Below, one piece after another: positions 34,655-44,309 of a DNA stretch of 64,000 nt. Origin of the DNA: Ambrosia x helenae (taxonomy: Eukaryota > Streptophyta > Magnoliopsida > Asterales > Asteraceae); contig CM061227.1 of the NCBI GenBank assembly GCA_030844895.1, positions 76,434,575 through 76,498,574 on the forward strand, given 5' to 3'. Below the pieces are notes generated by a model. That model was not told the origin of the DNA. It worked only from the letters and a program-made list of their open reading frames with translations, and did not search any database. A program made the translations under genes and the position numbers. Each line of letters opens with the position of its first letter. Positions within the stretch are counted from its first letter, which is position 1.

Positions 34655-37285
34655 ATGGCCGATGCTGATGCTAGGGGCAAAAAAGAAGCCGTTTGTATGG
34701 CTGACGCTCCGATCAAGTGGAAAAGGGATTCGTTCGAGCAATTTTTAGAATTATATGAGATTCCGGCGAGTTGGGAGCCAACGTTGCCGGCTGATGGAGA
34801 AACTGTCCTCCATGCGGGGCCTGGTATGATGGCATTGTATGCTGCACACTTTCAATTGGCTGGCTTTCGGCTACCGGCGACACGGTTCGTCTGCGACCTG
34901 CTCCTCCGGTATGGAGTGTATTTGACTCAGGTGACTCCCTTGGGCATGACCCGAATTGTGCATTTTGAGTTCGTGTGTCGTTCTCAGGGTGTTGAACCGA
35001 CCTTTGAGATGTTCATTGCCTTCTACCGGCTCACCCGTGGGGGTCCGCAATGGTTTTCCTTTACGCAGCGGAGTAGGATTAGGCCTGTTGGAAATGAACC
35101 GCCTCGTAGTATGCACGACTGGAAAACAAAATTCTTCTTTATCCGGCAGGGGGTTGTGCCGGTGTCTTTGCAGTGGCTGGCGGTTTCCGCCAAGTCAAAA
35201 TTGAAAGATTTCCCAGTTGTCAATTATTCCGATTTCGATTGGTATGAGAGGATTACACAGCAGGTGACTTCCATTGAGATGGCGAACGTGAGGCCAGAGG
35301 CGTTGCTGATGGCGGGTGTCAGCCGTGTGGGCGGGAGAGCTGACCAGAACCCGCACTTTTATGTGGATGGTAAAGGTATGTCCGGCTTACGTTGTTCGCT
35401 CTGTCGCATTAACTTAGTTTCGACCGTTCGTTTGACTCTGATGTTTTTTTTTGCAGAAACAAGCTGTTTCTACTCAATTGTGGCTAGAGTGGATGGGGAG
35501 TTCAGATGGGAGCCGCTCCGAGCGGATGAAGAACCTTTAGTGGAGCAGACGCTCAAAAACTTTGTGGCCGTCAACGTTAAGGATTTTCCCGGGCATACCC
35601 TGATTCCAGGTGATGTTCCCATTAATCCCCGCCCTCGAAATGCAGTTTCTGCTGGAGGGGTTAATCTTATGTTTATATCCGATGATGAGTCTGAGGATGA
35701 TTCGTACTCGTTATCTCACCGCGGCCGGGCGCGTGCAGGTATCAGTCGTGGCGGCAGTTCTTCTCGACAGCCGCCCGCATCTGGCGGGGCCAAAGACAAA
35801 GGGGATTATGTGGAGGTGTTTACCACGCCACCTGTATCTAGTCGTCCCGGTGGGGGGTTGGGGAGCGGTGGTCATGGTGCTGGGAAGAGGCTGCGGGATG
35901 TGGTGAGCATGATGGATGCGGGCAAGAGAAAGATGCCCGAAGGGGATGTTTCAGTGTCCAACTTGAAGGTTAAGTTGGCTGTGTCCCACAAGCGGCCTCG
36001 TTTGGCCTCGAAGATTGTGAAGGAAGTTCACCCAGGTATAGCCCCGTTTAGCATTCTGTTCCTGTTCCCTTGTACTCCTTTCCTCATGTTCTGTGTTCTT
36101 GTAGATGCCTCCTTGCTTTTCCCTGGCGGGCCTAAGTTGTCAGAAGTAGCTGGCGCACGATCTACTGGGCCTACCCCGCCCGGTGCCCCGACAACGGGCG
36201 GGGATGGCGAACGACCGCTCGAGACCGAAGTGCGTCCACAGCCTTCGCCACAAGGAGATGATCGGTCCGCCGCAGAGAAGCAGTCTGAGGTAGCTCGTGA
36301 AGCTGAGTTACAGCAAGCTAAGCTATTGGCTGAGACAAGACGAAAGGAGAAGGAGAAAGGGAAGGGTGTTCAGGTTGGTGAGGATGTGGGTGTAGGACTG
36401 CAAGCTAAGTCTCCGAGTGGCATGGAGCAACCGCATGATCCTGGTTTTTCAAGTGGTCCCTTTGAGAGTACGGGATATGTTGATTTATCATCTGGTGGCG
36501 GGTCAGCGGGTGGCAGCGATGGTGGAGGGTCCGTGAAAGAGAACATGCCCGCTAGTGGCAGTAATCCCAAAAAGACTGATACTACAGGGATAGCGTCCAG
36601 CGGTCTTAGGCTGGATGTTGCCACTGGGCCGATATACAGGCCTGACTGGTCCGTTCGTGAGTATGGCCGCTTTTTCCAAATAGAGACCTGCGAAGAATGG
36701 TTATCGGGTTCTATTCCTCCCGCCGAGCGAGCATATGCTGCTAAACGGGACCGTCTGGCGCTTCTTCAAGACGGCGCCGCTGGGCTGGCGATGGCTGCGG
36801 CTACGCTAAGTGAGGTGCGGCGCGGATACCAGGAATTGCTTCAGGCCGAGCAGGAATTGGCGGCGCGCAAAGCGGCCTTTAAGAATGTGCTTGACAAGCA
36901 TAACAAAGATTGCGTGGCCCAGTCTAAAGCTTTATCTGATGCTTTGGCGCAGGCTAAGTCCGCTGAGGAGCGCCATGCCAAGTCTTTCCAGGAATGGAAG
37001 ACATCTTGTGAAGCTACAAACCAAATTATCGCCAAGGAGCGTGACCGCGCCCGGGGCTTGGAAAGTGAGCTTGATCGCCTTAAAGCTGCGTTAGAAGCCA
37101 AGGAACTTGAGTTGGAGAAGGAGAAATCTGAAACCACCAGTGCTCGCGCGGATTTAGCTAAAAAGGAGGACGAGGTGTTGGTTCAATCTTCCCGCGTATC
37201 AGGGCTGGAAAATGACATTATCCTGCTGAAACGTGAGGTTGATGCCCTCCGCGACGAGAAGAAGACCCTTAGCACCGACGTCTAG
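34655..37285 (+). CDS. Tat antisense ORF 1 ('putative gypsy-type transposon' domain, coiled-coil C-terminus)
   Basis: Encoded opposite to gag-pol, between pol and the 3' LTR. The start at 34655 (CGAAATGG) is preferred because the in-frame ATG at 34544 lies only about 25 bp from the TATA box. Residues ~20-180 carry the domain found in Tat antisense proteins (PF04195-like): FEQFLELYEIPASW, FRLPATRFVCDLLLRYGVYLTQ, RIVHFEFVC and LTRGGPQWFSF. Two in-frame introns are likely (GTATGT...TTTTTTTGCAG, about 35375-35456; GTATAG...CTTGTAG, about 36035-36104). The middle is disordered and Gly/Ser-rich. Residues from about 690 form a long Ala/Glu/Lys coiled coil. A stop at 37283 is followed in another frame by an acidic segment ending at 37562 (LRAAFEEAEEELQAEKEKE ... 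DFIDRVDFGEE), so the natural C-terminus was probably there and one indel broke it. Function of these proteins is unknown. Confidence 0.8.
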   Translation: MADADARGKKEAVCMADAPIKWKRDSFEQFLELYEIPASWEPTLPADGETVLHAGPGMMALYAAHFQLAGFRLPATRFVCDLLLRYGVYLTQVTPLGMTRIVHFEFVCRSQGVEPTFEMFIAFYRLTRGGPQWFSFTQRSRIRPVGNEPPRSMHDWKTKFFFIRQGVVPVSLQWLAVSAKSKLKDFPVVNYSDFDWYERITQQVTSIEMANVRPEALLMAGVSRVGGRADQNPHFYVDGKGMSGLRCSLCRINLVSTVRLTLMFFFAETSCFYSIVARVDGEFRWEPLRADEEPLVEQTLKNFVAVNVKDFPGHTLIPGDVPINPRPRNAVSAGGVNLMFISDDESEDDSYSLSHRGRARAGISRGGSSSRQPPASGGAKDKGDYVEVFTTPPVSSRPGGGLGSGGHGAGKRLRDVVSMMDAGKRKMPEGDVSVSNLKVKLAVSHKRPRLASKIVKEVHPGIAPFSILFLFPCTPFLMFCVLVDASLLFPGGPKLSEVAGARSTGPTPPGAPTTGGDGERPLETEVRPQPSPQGDDRSAAEKQSEVAREAELQQAKLLAETRRKEKEKGKGVQVGEDVGVGLQAKSPSGMEQPHDPGFSSGPFESTGYVDLSSGGGSAGGSDGGGSVKENMPASGSNPKKTDTTGIASSGLRLDVATGPIYRPDWSVREYGRFFQIETCEEWLSGSIPPAERAYAAKRDRLALLQDGAAGLAMAAATLSEVRRGYQELLQAEQELAARKAAFKNVLDKHNKDCVAQSKALSDALAQAKSAEERHAKSFQEWKTSCEATNQIIAKERDRARGLESELDRLKAALEAKELELEKEKSETTSARADLAKKEDEVLVQSSRVSGLENDIILLKREVDALRDEKKTLSTDV

Positions 37286-37827
37286 GACCTTACTGCCTCC
37301 CGCGTATGATGAATTAACTTTCCCCGTGATGGATGTGGTCGCTGAATGTGCTAAGTCAACTGATGGGGTGCGGCTTCTTCGTGCTGCCTTTGAGGAGGCG
37401 GAAGAAGAGTTACAAGCGGAGAAGGAAAAGGAGACCCAAGAAGAAGCTGCTCGGGTGGCGGCGGCGCTCCGTGGTGAAGGCCCTTCGACCGCTTCTTCCG
37501 CGCCGCTTGCCGACGACCCTGAAGATGATTTTATTGACCGCGTGGACTTCGGGGAGGAATGAGTGTTAAACTCTTTTAATTTGTTTGAATTTGCTTGTTG
37601 AACATTTATGTTTTGTGATGACGCTTTGTATGCCTTTTGCCCTTTCATTTGTGCATGTCTTTTCAACTTTCTTGTCATGATTACTTTAGGGATTTTAGGC
37701 GTCAGCCGTCAGTCATTAATGACTTCTGACGGCGTGACAGACGGCTGCAGGTGACACTTGTCACTATTTGTCGATTGAAGTGACCTCCGGTATTAATGGC
37801 GACTCATGATTACCCCCTTTAATTGTG

Positions 37828-37835
37828 TATAAATA
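37828..37835 (+). promoter_or_regulatory. TATA box of antisense gene 2
   Basis: TATAAATA, 76 bp before the ATG at 37911. Upstream (about 37699-37748) the CCGTCAG / CTGACGG words form a partial inverted repeat. Confidence 0.65.
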
Positions 37836-37910
37836 GGATCAGTTTGTGCTGATTTGTTCATTGATCCATTCTCTCTTATCCTTTTCTTTTCTCCGGTGTT
37901 TCTCATCGCA

Positions 37911-38312
37911 ATGGCGAATCTAAGAGTTTCCGGTGATGCATTTGAAGAAAATCTAGTGGTTGAATGTTTATTAGCTCTCAGGAGTGGAGTTCCTCCGGGT
38001 AACCCTCCGGAAGTGATGACCAGCCCAGTTGATCCGGAGAGCCGGATGAAGATCTTGGCGAACGTTTGCATGCAAGCAGCTGCCGGAGCTGTGCCTCCGG
38101 CCACCGGCGAGACCTCCGCCGCTAGGGAGCGGCGCATGAGGGCCTTAGCTGAAGTTTGTGGGCAGTTTGTCGCCGCGGAGCGTTCCTCCTCCGTGGGTTC
38201 CAGTGATCGGCCGACGGCCATCCTGGCATGCCCGGCGGTGGTCCGACCTACCCCTAAGGTCCGGTTCCGTCGCAACGGCGATTCATGGGCCCATCTTATC
38301 GTCTTAGAATAG
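37911..38312 (+). CDS. Tat antisense ORF 2, small unknown protein
   Basis: 133 residues from an ATG in good context (CGCAATGGCG), correctly placed after a TATA box and a pyrimidine-rich leader. It starts MANLRVSGDAFEENLVVECL. Its middle contains two related segments, ESRMKILANVCMQAAAGAV and ARERRMRALAEVCGQFVAAE, an internal repeat of about 55 residues (R-x-LA-x-VC-x-Q). Ends with a basic stretch PTPKVRFRRNGDSW. GC-rich codon use matches antisense ORF 1 and differs from the AT-rich host DNA. No family recognised. The upstream in-frame start at 37854 falls inside the presumed leader. Confidence 0.6.
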   Translation: MANLRVSGDAFEENLVVECLLALRSGVPPGNPPEVMTSPVDPESRMKILANVCMQAAAGAVPPATGETSAARERRMRALAEVCGQFVAAERSSSVGSSDRPTAILACPAVVRPTPKVRFRRNGDSWAHLIVLE

Positions 38313-38549
38313 GTGTTGGCGTCACTTGGTTGTTGCTTTTGATGATGTATGTAATAGTTAGGATTATCGGGCATCTATGTTGTGCTCCTGCGGGGCTTGT
38401 TTTTTGCTAATGTACCCGGATGCCCGATGTTTTGTTGATGTTTGTTTGATATGGAATGGACTTAATATTATGGCTTTTTAACTTGTTTGTTGTTTACATA
38501 GCCCATGTCCCTGTTTACTCTCTGACCCGCTCAGTTTGTACTGCCTTTC

Positions 38550-39240
38550 TTTTTGAAGGTGAACTTTGCGGGCCAAGGTGGCTATGTTGCATAAAAACGC
38601 CAACGTGCTTCTTGTTCGCTTGGTCCGCGATGAGTTGTCTATGAAGGCAAACTTCACGGGCCAAAGTGGCTACGTTGCGTGAGAGCGCCAACGTGCCTCT
38701 AATCTGCTTAGTCCGCGATGAGTTGTCTATGAATGCCAACTTTGCGGGCCAAGGTGGCTACATTGCGTGAGAACGGCAACGTGCCTCTGATCTGCTTAGT
38801 CCGCGATGAGTTGTCTTATGAAGGCAAACTTCGCGGGCCAAGGTGGCTACGTTGCGTGAAAACGCCAACGTGCCTCTGATCTGCTTAGTCCGCGATGAGT
38901 TGTCTTATGAGGGCAAACTTCGCGGGCCAAGGTGGCTACGTTGCGTGAAAACGCCAACGTGCCTCTGATCTGCTTAGTCCGCGATGAGTTGTCTTATGAA
39001 GGCAAACTACGCGGGCCAAGGTGGCTACGTTGCGTGAAAACGCCAACGTGCCTCTGATCTACTTAGTCCGCGACGGGTTGCCTGTGAAGGCAGCTTCGCG
39101 GACCAAGGTGGCTATGTTGCGTGAAAACGTCAACATGCCTCTGATCTGCTTAGTTCGCGACGAGTTGCTTGTTATGGCAACTTCGCGGACCAAGGTGACT
39201 ACATTGCGTGAAAACGTCAACGTGCCTCTTTAGTGTTATT
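38550..39240. repeat. ~88-bp tandem array (8 units) in the Tat 3' untranslated region
   Basis: The anchor G(G/A)CCAA(G/A)GTGGCTA occurs at 38571, 38659, 38747, 38836, 38925, 39014, 39101 and 39188, spacing 87-89 bp. Each unit also has AACGCCAACGTGCCTCT and TTAGTCCGCGA. Hypervariable 3' UTR arrays are known in Tat elements and can seed satellite DNA. Confidence 0.95.
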
Positions 39241-39350
39241 ATTGACACTAACGTTATTTCGTGGATTGTAAGTTAAAATGCTAACATATATCATTGATAG
39301 GCCATAAAGCCAGTTTGGAGTGTTACATGACATTGTTGTGACTGAAACTA

Positions 39351-41576
39351 TTACATGTAACAAATACGCAGCTGGGCCGCGTTCCATGACCTTGGGATTG
39401 GGGTACCATCTAAGCGTTCCAACGCATAAGCCCCCTTTCCGAGTATTTCTTGGACTTTGTACGGGCCCTCCCAGGTCGGTGCTAATTTTCCGGGTGCTTC
39501 AGCCGTCGATGCTTCGTTGAGACGGAACACAAAATCCCCAACATGGAAATGTGTCTTCTTTACCCTGGCATTGTAGTATTGCTCCAACTGTCTTTTATAT
39601 TTGGCCTCTTTGAGTGCCGCCAACCCTCTTCGTTCCTCCAGAAGGTCTAGGTTGAGGCGTAATTCAGTGTCATTGTCAGTCTTTGAGGCTAACAGGACGC
39701 GTGCAGATGGGCACCCTATTTCGGCGGGGATCATGGCCTCAGTGCCATATGTTAGGCTAAAGGGTGTCTCCCCATTGCTGCTTTTGGTTAGCGTGCGGTG
39801 CGCCCATAAGACGTTTGGAATCTCGTCCACCCAGCCTGTCCGCCTGGTGTTTAAGCGGGTTTTGATTCCATTGACTATGCTGCGGTTTGCTCGTTCGACC
39901 TGTCCGTTGGCTTGCGGGTGAGCCACGGACGTGAAGGTATGTTCCACCCCCATGCCTGTCAGCCATTCTTGGAGCCCGGAATCCGTGAACTGTAGGCCAT
40001 TGTCGCTGACGATACTCATTGGCAGGCCGAAGCGACAGATGATAAACTCCCAGATGAAGCGCTTTACTGCACGGGCATCGATGGATACGAGTGGCTTGGC
40101 TTCGATCCATTTTGTGAAATAATCAATTGCCACGATGAGGTATCTAACGTTTCCTGGGGCTGTAGGGAATGGTCCTACTATGTCGATTGCCCATTTTTGG
40201 AACGGCCATGCAGATGTGACTGGCACTAAGTCGTTCTTGGGACGCAATGTGCTTGGAGCGTGACGTTGACAGGCGTAGCACCTGCGGAGTATTTTGACGG
40301 CATCTACATGCATGCCAGGCCAATAATATCCCGCATTCATCAGTTTCGCAACTACCATCCTTGGTCCAGCGTGTAGACCACAGATTCCTTCGTGCACCTC
40401 TTTAATTAAGAACATAGCTTTCTCTGTATCAACACATCTCAGTAGGGGTCCCAAGTACGACCGCCTATACAAGGTACCGTCTATCACTTGATAATGCATG
40501 GCCTTGTGCTGTATTTTTCGTGCCTCGGACTTGTCTGTTGGTAGGGAACCGCTTGCTAGGTAGGTGATTATCGGTGTCATCCATGACGACGTGCCCACCT
40601 GTACAACGTTCACTTGATGTGCGGATACGGATGGTGCGCTTAATACCTCGACTCTGACGTCCTTGGCCATGTGCTCAAAAACAGAGGCTGCCATTTTACT
40701 TAGAGCGTCAGCGGGTTTGTTTTCGCTCCTGTTGATGTGTAGGACCTTGCAATGTGCGAACCGCTGCATGAGCTTTTTAGTCTGTTCCAGGTACAGAGCC
40801 ATCTTGCTATCCCTCGCCTCGTATTGTCCGTTTACTTGCGCGGCTAGGAGCATCGAGTCTACATGCGCGTCGAGGAAGCGGGCGCCCATCTTGTCCGCGA
40901 TTCGCAGACCTGCTAGCAGGGCCTCGTATTCCGCTTCATTGTTTGTACTTTCAAAGTTTAGGCGGATTGCATATGTGAATTCGGCGCCGTCTGGGCTGAT
41001 GAGCCGTAGTCCTGCCCCCGCGCCGTCCTCGCTCTTCGCACCATCGGTGTAGAGCGACCACTTGTCGTTTTCGGCCGTCGGTGACGGTGGATCTTGCTCT
41101 ATTAGACATTCCGCTACCTTGTCGACGGGGACTTCTGTCGCGAAGTCCGCCAGAACTTGCCCTTTGATGGCTGGTCGTGGCTTGTAGAAGATTTCGTGTT
41201 CTCCCAACTCGATTGCCCACTTTGCTAGTCTTCCCGAGAGTTCTGGCTTTTTCAGGACATCACTTATGCGGTAATCGGTGAGTACGTTTATCGGGTGTCC
41301 CTGAAAGTATCGCCGTAAGCGCCGTGAAGCGTGTACCAAAGCCAATACGAGCTTTTCCATGGTGGAGTAGCGTGTCTCTGCGTCTAACAGTGTCCGGCTT
41401 ACGTAGTAGACGGGCGTTTGCACTCCTTTGCGGTCTACCAGTAAGGCCGTGCCCACCGCCTTATCCGCTACCGCTAAGTATAGGGTGAGCGGTTCCTTGG
41501 GCCGCGGGGCTGTTAGCGTTGGTAGATTCATGAGGCATTTTTTCATATCCTGGAATTCGGTTTCTGCTTCGGGTGT
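39351..41576 (-). CDS. Tat pol, C-terminal part: RNase H, second RNase H, integrase
   Basis: In the same frame as the upstream gag-RT part, separated by one TAG at 41577. Domains in order: gypsy-type RNase H (YYVSRTLLDAETRYS, LVHASRRLRRYFQGH); a second RNase H-like domain (WSLYTDGAKSEDGAGAG, NNEAEYEALLAGLRIA), the Tat hallmark; the integrase zinc-binding HHCC region (HEGICGLHAG, CYACQRHA); and the integrase core with WAIDIVGPFP, IVSDNG and NGQVERANRS giving the D, D, E residues. It ends with a chromodomain-less C-terminus GPYKVQEILGKGAYALERLDG. Uninterrupted for 731 residues, so catalytic regions appear intact. The enzymes degrade template RNA and insert the cDNA in the nucleus. Confidence 0.93.
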   Translation of the reverse strand, partial: TPEAETEFQDMKKCLMNLPTLTAPRPKEPLTLYLAVADKAVGTALLVDRKGVQTPVYYVSRTLLDAETRYSTMEKLVLALVHASRRLRRYFQGHPINVLTDYRISDVLKKPELSGRLAKWAIELGEHEIFYKPRPAIKGQVLADFATEVPVDKVAECLIEQDPPSPTAENDKWSLYTDGAKSEDGAGAGLRLISPDGAEFTYAIRLNFESTNNEAEYEALLAGLRIADKMGARFLDAHVDSMLLAAQVNGQYEARDSKMALYLEQTKKLMQRFAHCKVLHINRSENKPADALSKMAASVFEHMAKDVRVEVLSAPSVSAHQVNVVQVGTSSWMTPIITYLASGSLPTDKSEARKIQHKAMHYQVIDGTLYRRSYLGPLLRCVDTEKAMFLIKEVHEGICGLHAGPRMVVAKLMNAGYYWPGMHVDAVKILRRCYACQRHAPSTLRPKNDLVPVTSAWPFQKWAIDIVGPFPTAPGNVRYLIVAIDYFTKWIEAKPLVSIDARAVKRFIWEFIICRFGLPMSIVSDNGLQFTDSGLQEWLTGMGVEHTFTSVAHPQANGQVERANRSIVNGIKTRLNTRRTGWVDEIPNVLWAHRTLTKSSNGETPFSLTYGTEAMIPAEIGCPSARVLLASKTDNDTELRLNLDLLEERRGLAALKEAKYKRQLEQYYNARVKKTHFHVGDFVFRLNEASTAEAPGKLAPTWEGPYKVQEILGKGAYALERLDGTPIPRSWNAAQLRICYM

Positions 41577-44309
41577 CTATCTGAAATTTGTTTTCTTCAA
41601 GCAATTGCAGAGCGTGCTCACGAATGGGAATGACCTTGATGCGTAGTTTGATAGAAAACGGTTCAGGGCTACGAGTCGACCCATCAAGGTCTGTACCTCT
41701 TTGACTGAAGCCGGTGATGGCATGCGCTCTATTGCTTGCACCTTTTCAGGGTTTGCTCGAAAACCCTCTTTTGTGACGACGACCCCCAAGAATTTGCCTT
41801 CTTCCATGCCAAAGGAGCATTTGCTTGGATTCAGCCTCATGCGGACTTGTCGTAATTGGTCAAAAGTTTTTTGTATATCGATTAGCATTCGATCTTCTTC
41901 TGTACTTTTGATTACGAGGTCATCTACATATACCTCCAAGTTCACTCCAATCTGTGTGGCGAAGACCGAGTCCATGAGACGCTGATACGTTGCTCCCGCA
42001 TTTTTGAGTCCGAAGGGCATCTTTGTATAACAGAACGTGCCGATGTCTGTTCTGAAGGCGGTTTTATCTTCGTCGCCCTTCGCCATCTGAATTTGATGGT
42101 AGCCTTTGTAGGCGTCAAGAAAGCATTTGAAGCGGAACGAAGCCAGGGAATCGACTTTCAGATCTATTTCAGGTAGTGGATAGCAATCCTTTGGGCAGGC
42201 TTTGTTTAAATCCTTGTAATCCACGCACATTCGCCATACTCCGTTAGCTTTGGCGACCATTACGGGGTTGGCGACCCATGTTTGGTATTTCACTGGACGG
42301 AGTATGCCGGCGTTTAATAATTCAGTGACCTGTTCATGCATCGCCTTGGTTTTCTCTGGTCCCATGCTTCGCTTCTTTTGTACCACTGGCTCTGATGACT
42401 TGTATATGGCGAGCCGATGTTCTGCTATCTCGCGAGGGACTCCTACCATGTCCGCAGGGGTCCATGCGAAGATGTCTTTGTTCTTGATTAGCAGTTGCTT
42501 TAGGTGCGTCCGCACTGTATTTGACAGTGCGGGTCCAATCGTTACCGTTTGTTCTGGGAAACTGGGATTGAGTATCCATTTCTCTGGCTCGGTTGGGTGT
42601 GGTTTTTTGGCGGATTTAGCTGGCTTTGGGGTCTCGGCTGTGTGGCATTGGCGATTGCCTCGAATAAACGCCACCCCCTTTCGGGTTGGGAAGCCGACCA
42701 TTTGATGCGGAGCGGATGCGTTGCTATTGAATTTGGCCAGTCCCTCTCTTCCTATCAGTAGGTCGTGTGCTGAGTTCACTGGGAGTACCATGAATTCGCA
42801 TTCTTCTGTCCGCGACAAATTACCATCTGACCAAGTAACTGGGAACGTGATGACCCCTCGGGGCATTATTGATTCGTGAATGAATCCCGATATTGGTTCG
42901 CTCACTGGTACCAAACGTTTCTTGTCCGCCTCATCGAGCTGGTTAAAACACTGATCGTACATGATGTCCGCACTGCTTCCCGGGTCGAGAAACATGTATG
43001 GCGTGCGATAATGACCGAATACCCCCGTGATGATGAGCGGGGATGTAGATGACGCTCCCCCTTTGGGGATGGGCAGAATGACTGGTTGTTCCTTCCATGC
43101 ATCTTCGCTTGTTTCTGTCAGTTGACACTTGTTTCGTTTCTGTCCACTTGTTCGTTTGCCTGTCATGTTGCAGCTGTGTCTTGGGGCGCGCTCTATGAGA
43201 TGCGTTTGCAGGTTGCGTATCCGCTTGTTCGGTCCTTCTCCGCGATCATCATTCTCGCGGCCGCGACCATTGCGCTGTACGTTTTTGACTAAGTGGACCA
43301 ATTGCCCCGATTTTAAGGCAGATTCCATCTCCATCTTTAAGCTGTAACAGTTATCAGTGTTGTGCCCAAAGTCGTTATGATAGTCGCATCGTTTGCTAGT
43401 GTCCACATTCCTCCGCTTGCCCAGTGGGCGAGGTTCCTTGAAGTTATGCTGTTCGGTGGCGAGTACCTGTGACAGTGTTTTCGTCAGCGGCGTCCACTCT
43501 GTATTCTTCTTAGATCCTCCCCGCCCGTCGCGGGTGTGTTTGTTATTGATGATCTGGCGGGCATCTTGTTGTGCGGAGTACTTGCCCTCTTCTGTGGATC
43601 CGGTGATGCGGGACCAAACTGATTGTTTCCCTTTATCCCTTCGGCCCCCCTGATTGTTGGGGTACTGGTGGTGACGAGCATGGCGGAAAGATTTCTCGGA
43701 AGCTGCGTAAATTTTGGCCGCTTTTATAACCTCATCCCAAGATTCTGGGATTCCGTCTTTTCCTGTGAGGCATTTCATGAGGTCGTCATGGTTGACCCCA
43801 TGAATGAAAGCTGCTCGCGTGAGTTCTTCCCCGCATCCTATTTGCATTGCTTCGCGCGTATATCGGGTGATGTAATCTTCGAGTGCTTCGTTGTCCCTTC
43901 TTGCGCAGAGTAGGATGTGGGCCTTGTCTTTTTTGTGTTTCCTCTGATGTGAGAAATGTAGTGAAAACTTGGACAGCAAGTCGTCGAAGTCTAAGATACT
44001 GCCCGCTGGGAGGTTGTCAAACCATACCCTGGCTGCGCCCATTAGCGTTTGGGCGAAGAGGTGGCACCACACCTGCATTGGCCAATTCTGACTGTGGGCT
44101 GCTGTGCGGAAGTCGTGCACGTGATCGTCCGGGTCACGTATTCCGTCGTATTTTCCGATGCTGTTTGGTAGCTTAACCTTAGCCGGTATCGGTGCTAGTG
44201 CGACGCGGGCACAGAATTTTGACTTTTCTGCCAGGTCCTTGGGCCTGTAAGGTTTGACTAGGTCGTCATCCCCCTCAGCCTGTGAACTTGATTCGTAGCC
44301 GTCCTTCTC
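41577..44309 (-). CDS. Tat gag main part, protease and reverse transcriptase
   Basis: In frame with 44310-44744 across a single TAG. Retrotransposon gag domain with MQVWCHLFAQTLMGAARVWF and FSLHFSHQRKHKKDKAHIL. A zinc-knuckle-like CDYHNDFGHNTDNC (CX2HX4HX4C) typical of this gag. An aspartic protease with FLDPGSSADIMY (DPGS in place of the usual DTGS/DSGS, common in this lineage). An RT with ILRPVKYQTWVANPVMV, CVDYKDLNKACPKD, FLDAYKGYHQIQMA and the YVDDLV catalytic box near residue 760 counted from the ATG at 44120. The frame ends at TAG 41577-41579, at a position where the family continues into RNase H, so it is a point nonsense mutation or a suppressible stop. Confidence 0.93.
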   Translation of the reverse strand, partial: EKDGYESSSQAEGDDDLVKPYRPKDLAEKSKFCARVALAPIPAKVKLPNSIGKYDGIRDPDDHVHDFRTAAHSQNWPMQVWCHLFAQTLMGAARVWFDNLPAGSILDFDDLLSKFSLHFSHQRKHKKDKAHILLCARRDNEALEDYITRYTREAMQIGCGEELTRAAFIHGVNHDDLMKCLTGKDGIPESWDEVIKAAKIYAASEKSFRHARHHQYPNNQGGRRDKGKQSVWSRITGSTEEGKYSAQQDARQIINNKHTRDGRGGSKKNTEWTPLTKTLSQVLATEQHNFKEPRPLGKRRNVDTSKRCDYHNDFGHNTDNCYSLKMEMESALKSGQLVHLVKNVQRNGRGRENDDRGEGPNKRIRNLQTHLIERAPRHSCNMTGKRTSGQKRNKCQLTETSEDAWKEQPVILPIPKGGASSTSPLIITGVFGHYRTPYMFLDPGSSADIMYDQCFNQLDEADKKRLVPVSEPISGFIHESIMPRGVITFPVTWSDGNLSRTEECEFMVLPVNSAHDLLIGREGLAKFNSNASAPHQMVGFPTRKGVAFIRGNRQCHTAETPKPAKSAKKPHPTEPEKWILNPSFPEQTVTIGPALSNTVRTHLKQLLIKNKDIFAWTPADMVGVPREIAEHRLAIYKSSEPVVQKKRSMGPEKTKAMHEQVTELLNAGILRPVKYQTWVANPVMVAKANGVWRMCVDYKDLNKACPKDCYPLPEIDLKVDSLASFRFKCFLDAYKGYHQIQMAKGDEDKTAFRTDIGTFCYTKMPFGLKNAGATYQRLMDSVFATQIGVNLEVYVDDLVIKSTEEDRMLIDIQKTFDQLRQVRMRLNPSKCSFGMEEGKFLGVVVTKEGFRANPEKVQAIERMPSPASVKEVQTLMGRLVALNRFLSNYASRSFPFVSTLCNCLKKTNFR

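Noticed and set aside
36370..37137. Minus-strand Ser-rich frames opposite antisense ORF 1
   Set aside because: Mirror frames of the coiled-coil coding region; no independent support.
38550..39240. CRISPR-like regular repeats
   Set aside because: The units are contiguous 88-bp tandem repeats without unique spacers, in a plant retrotransposon.
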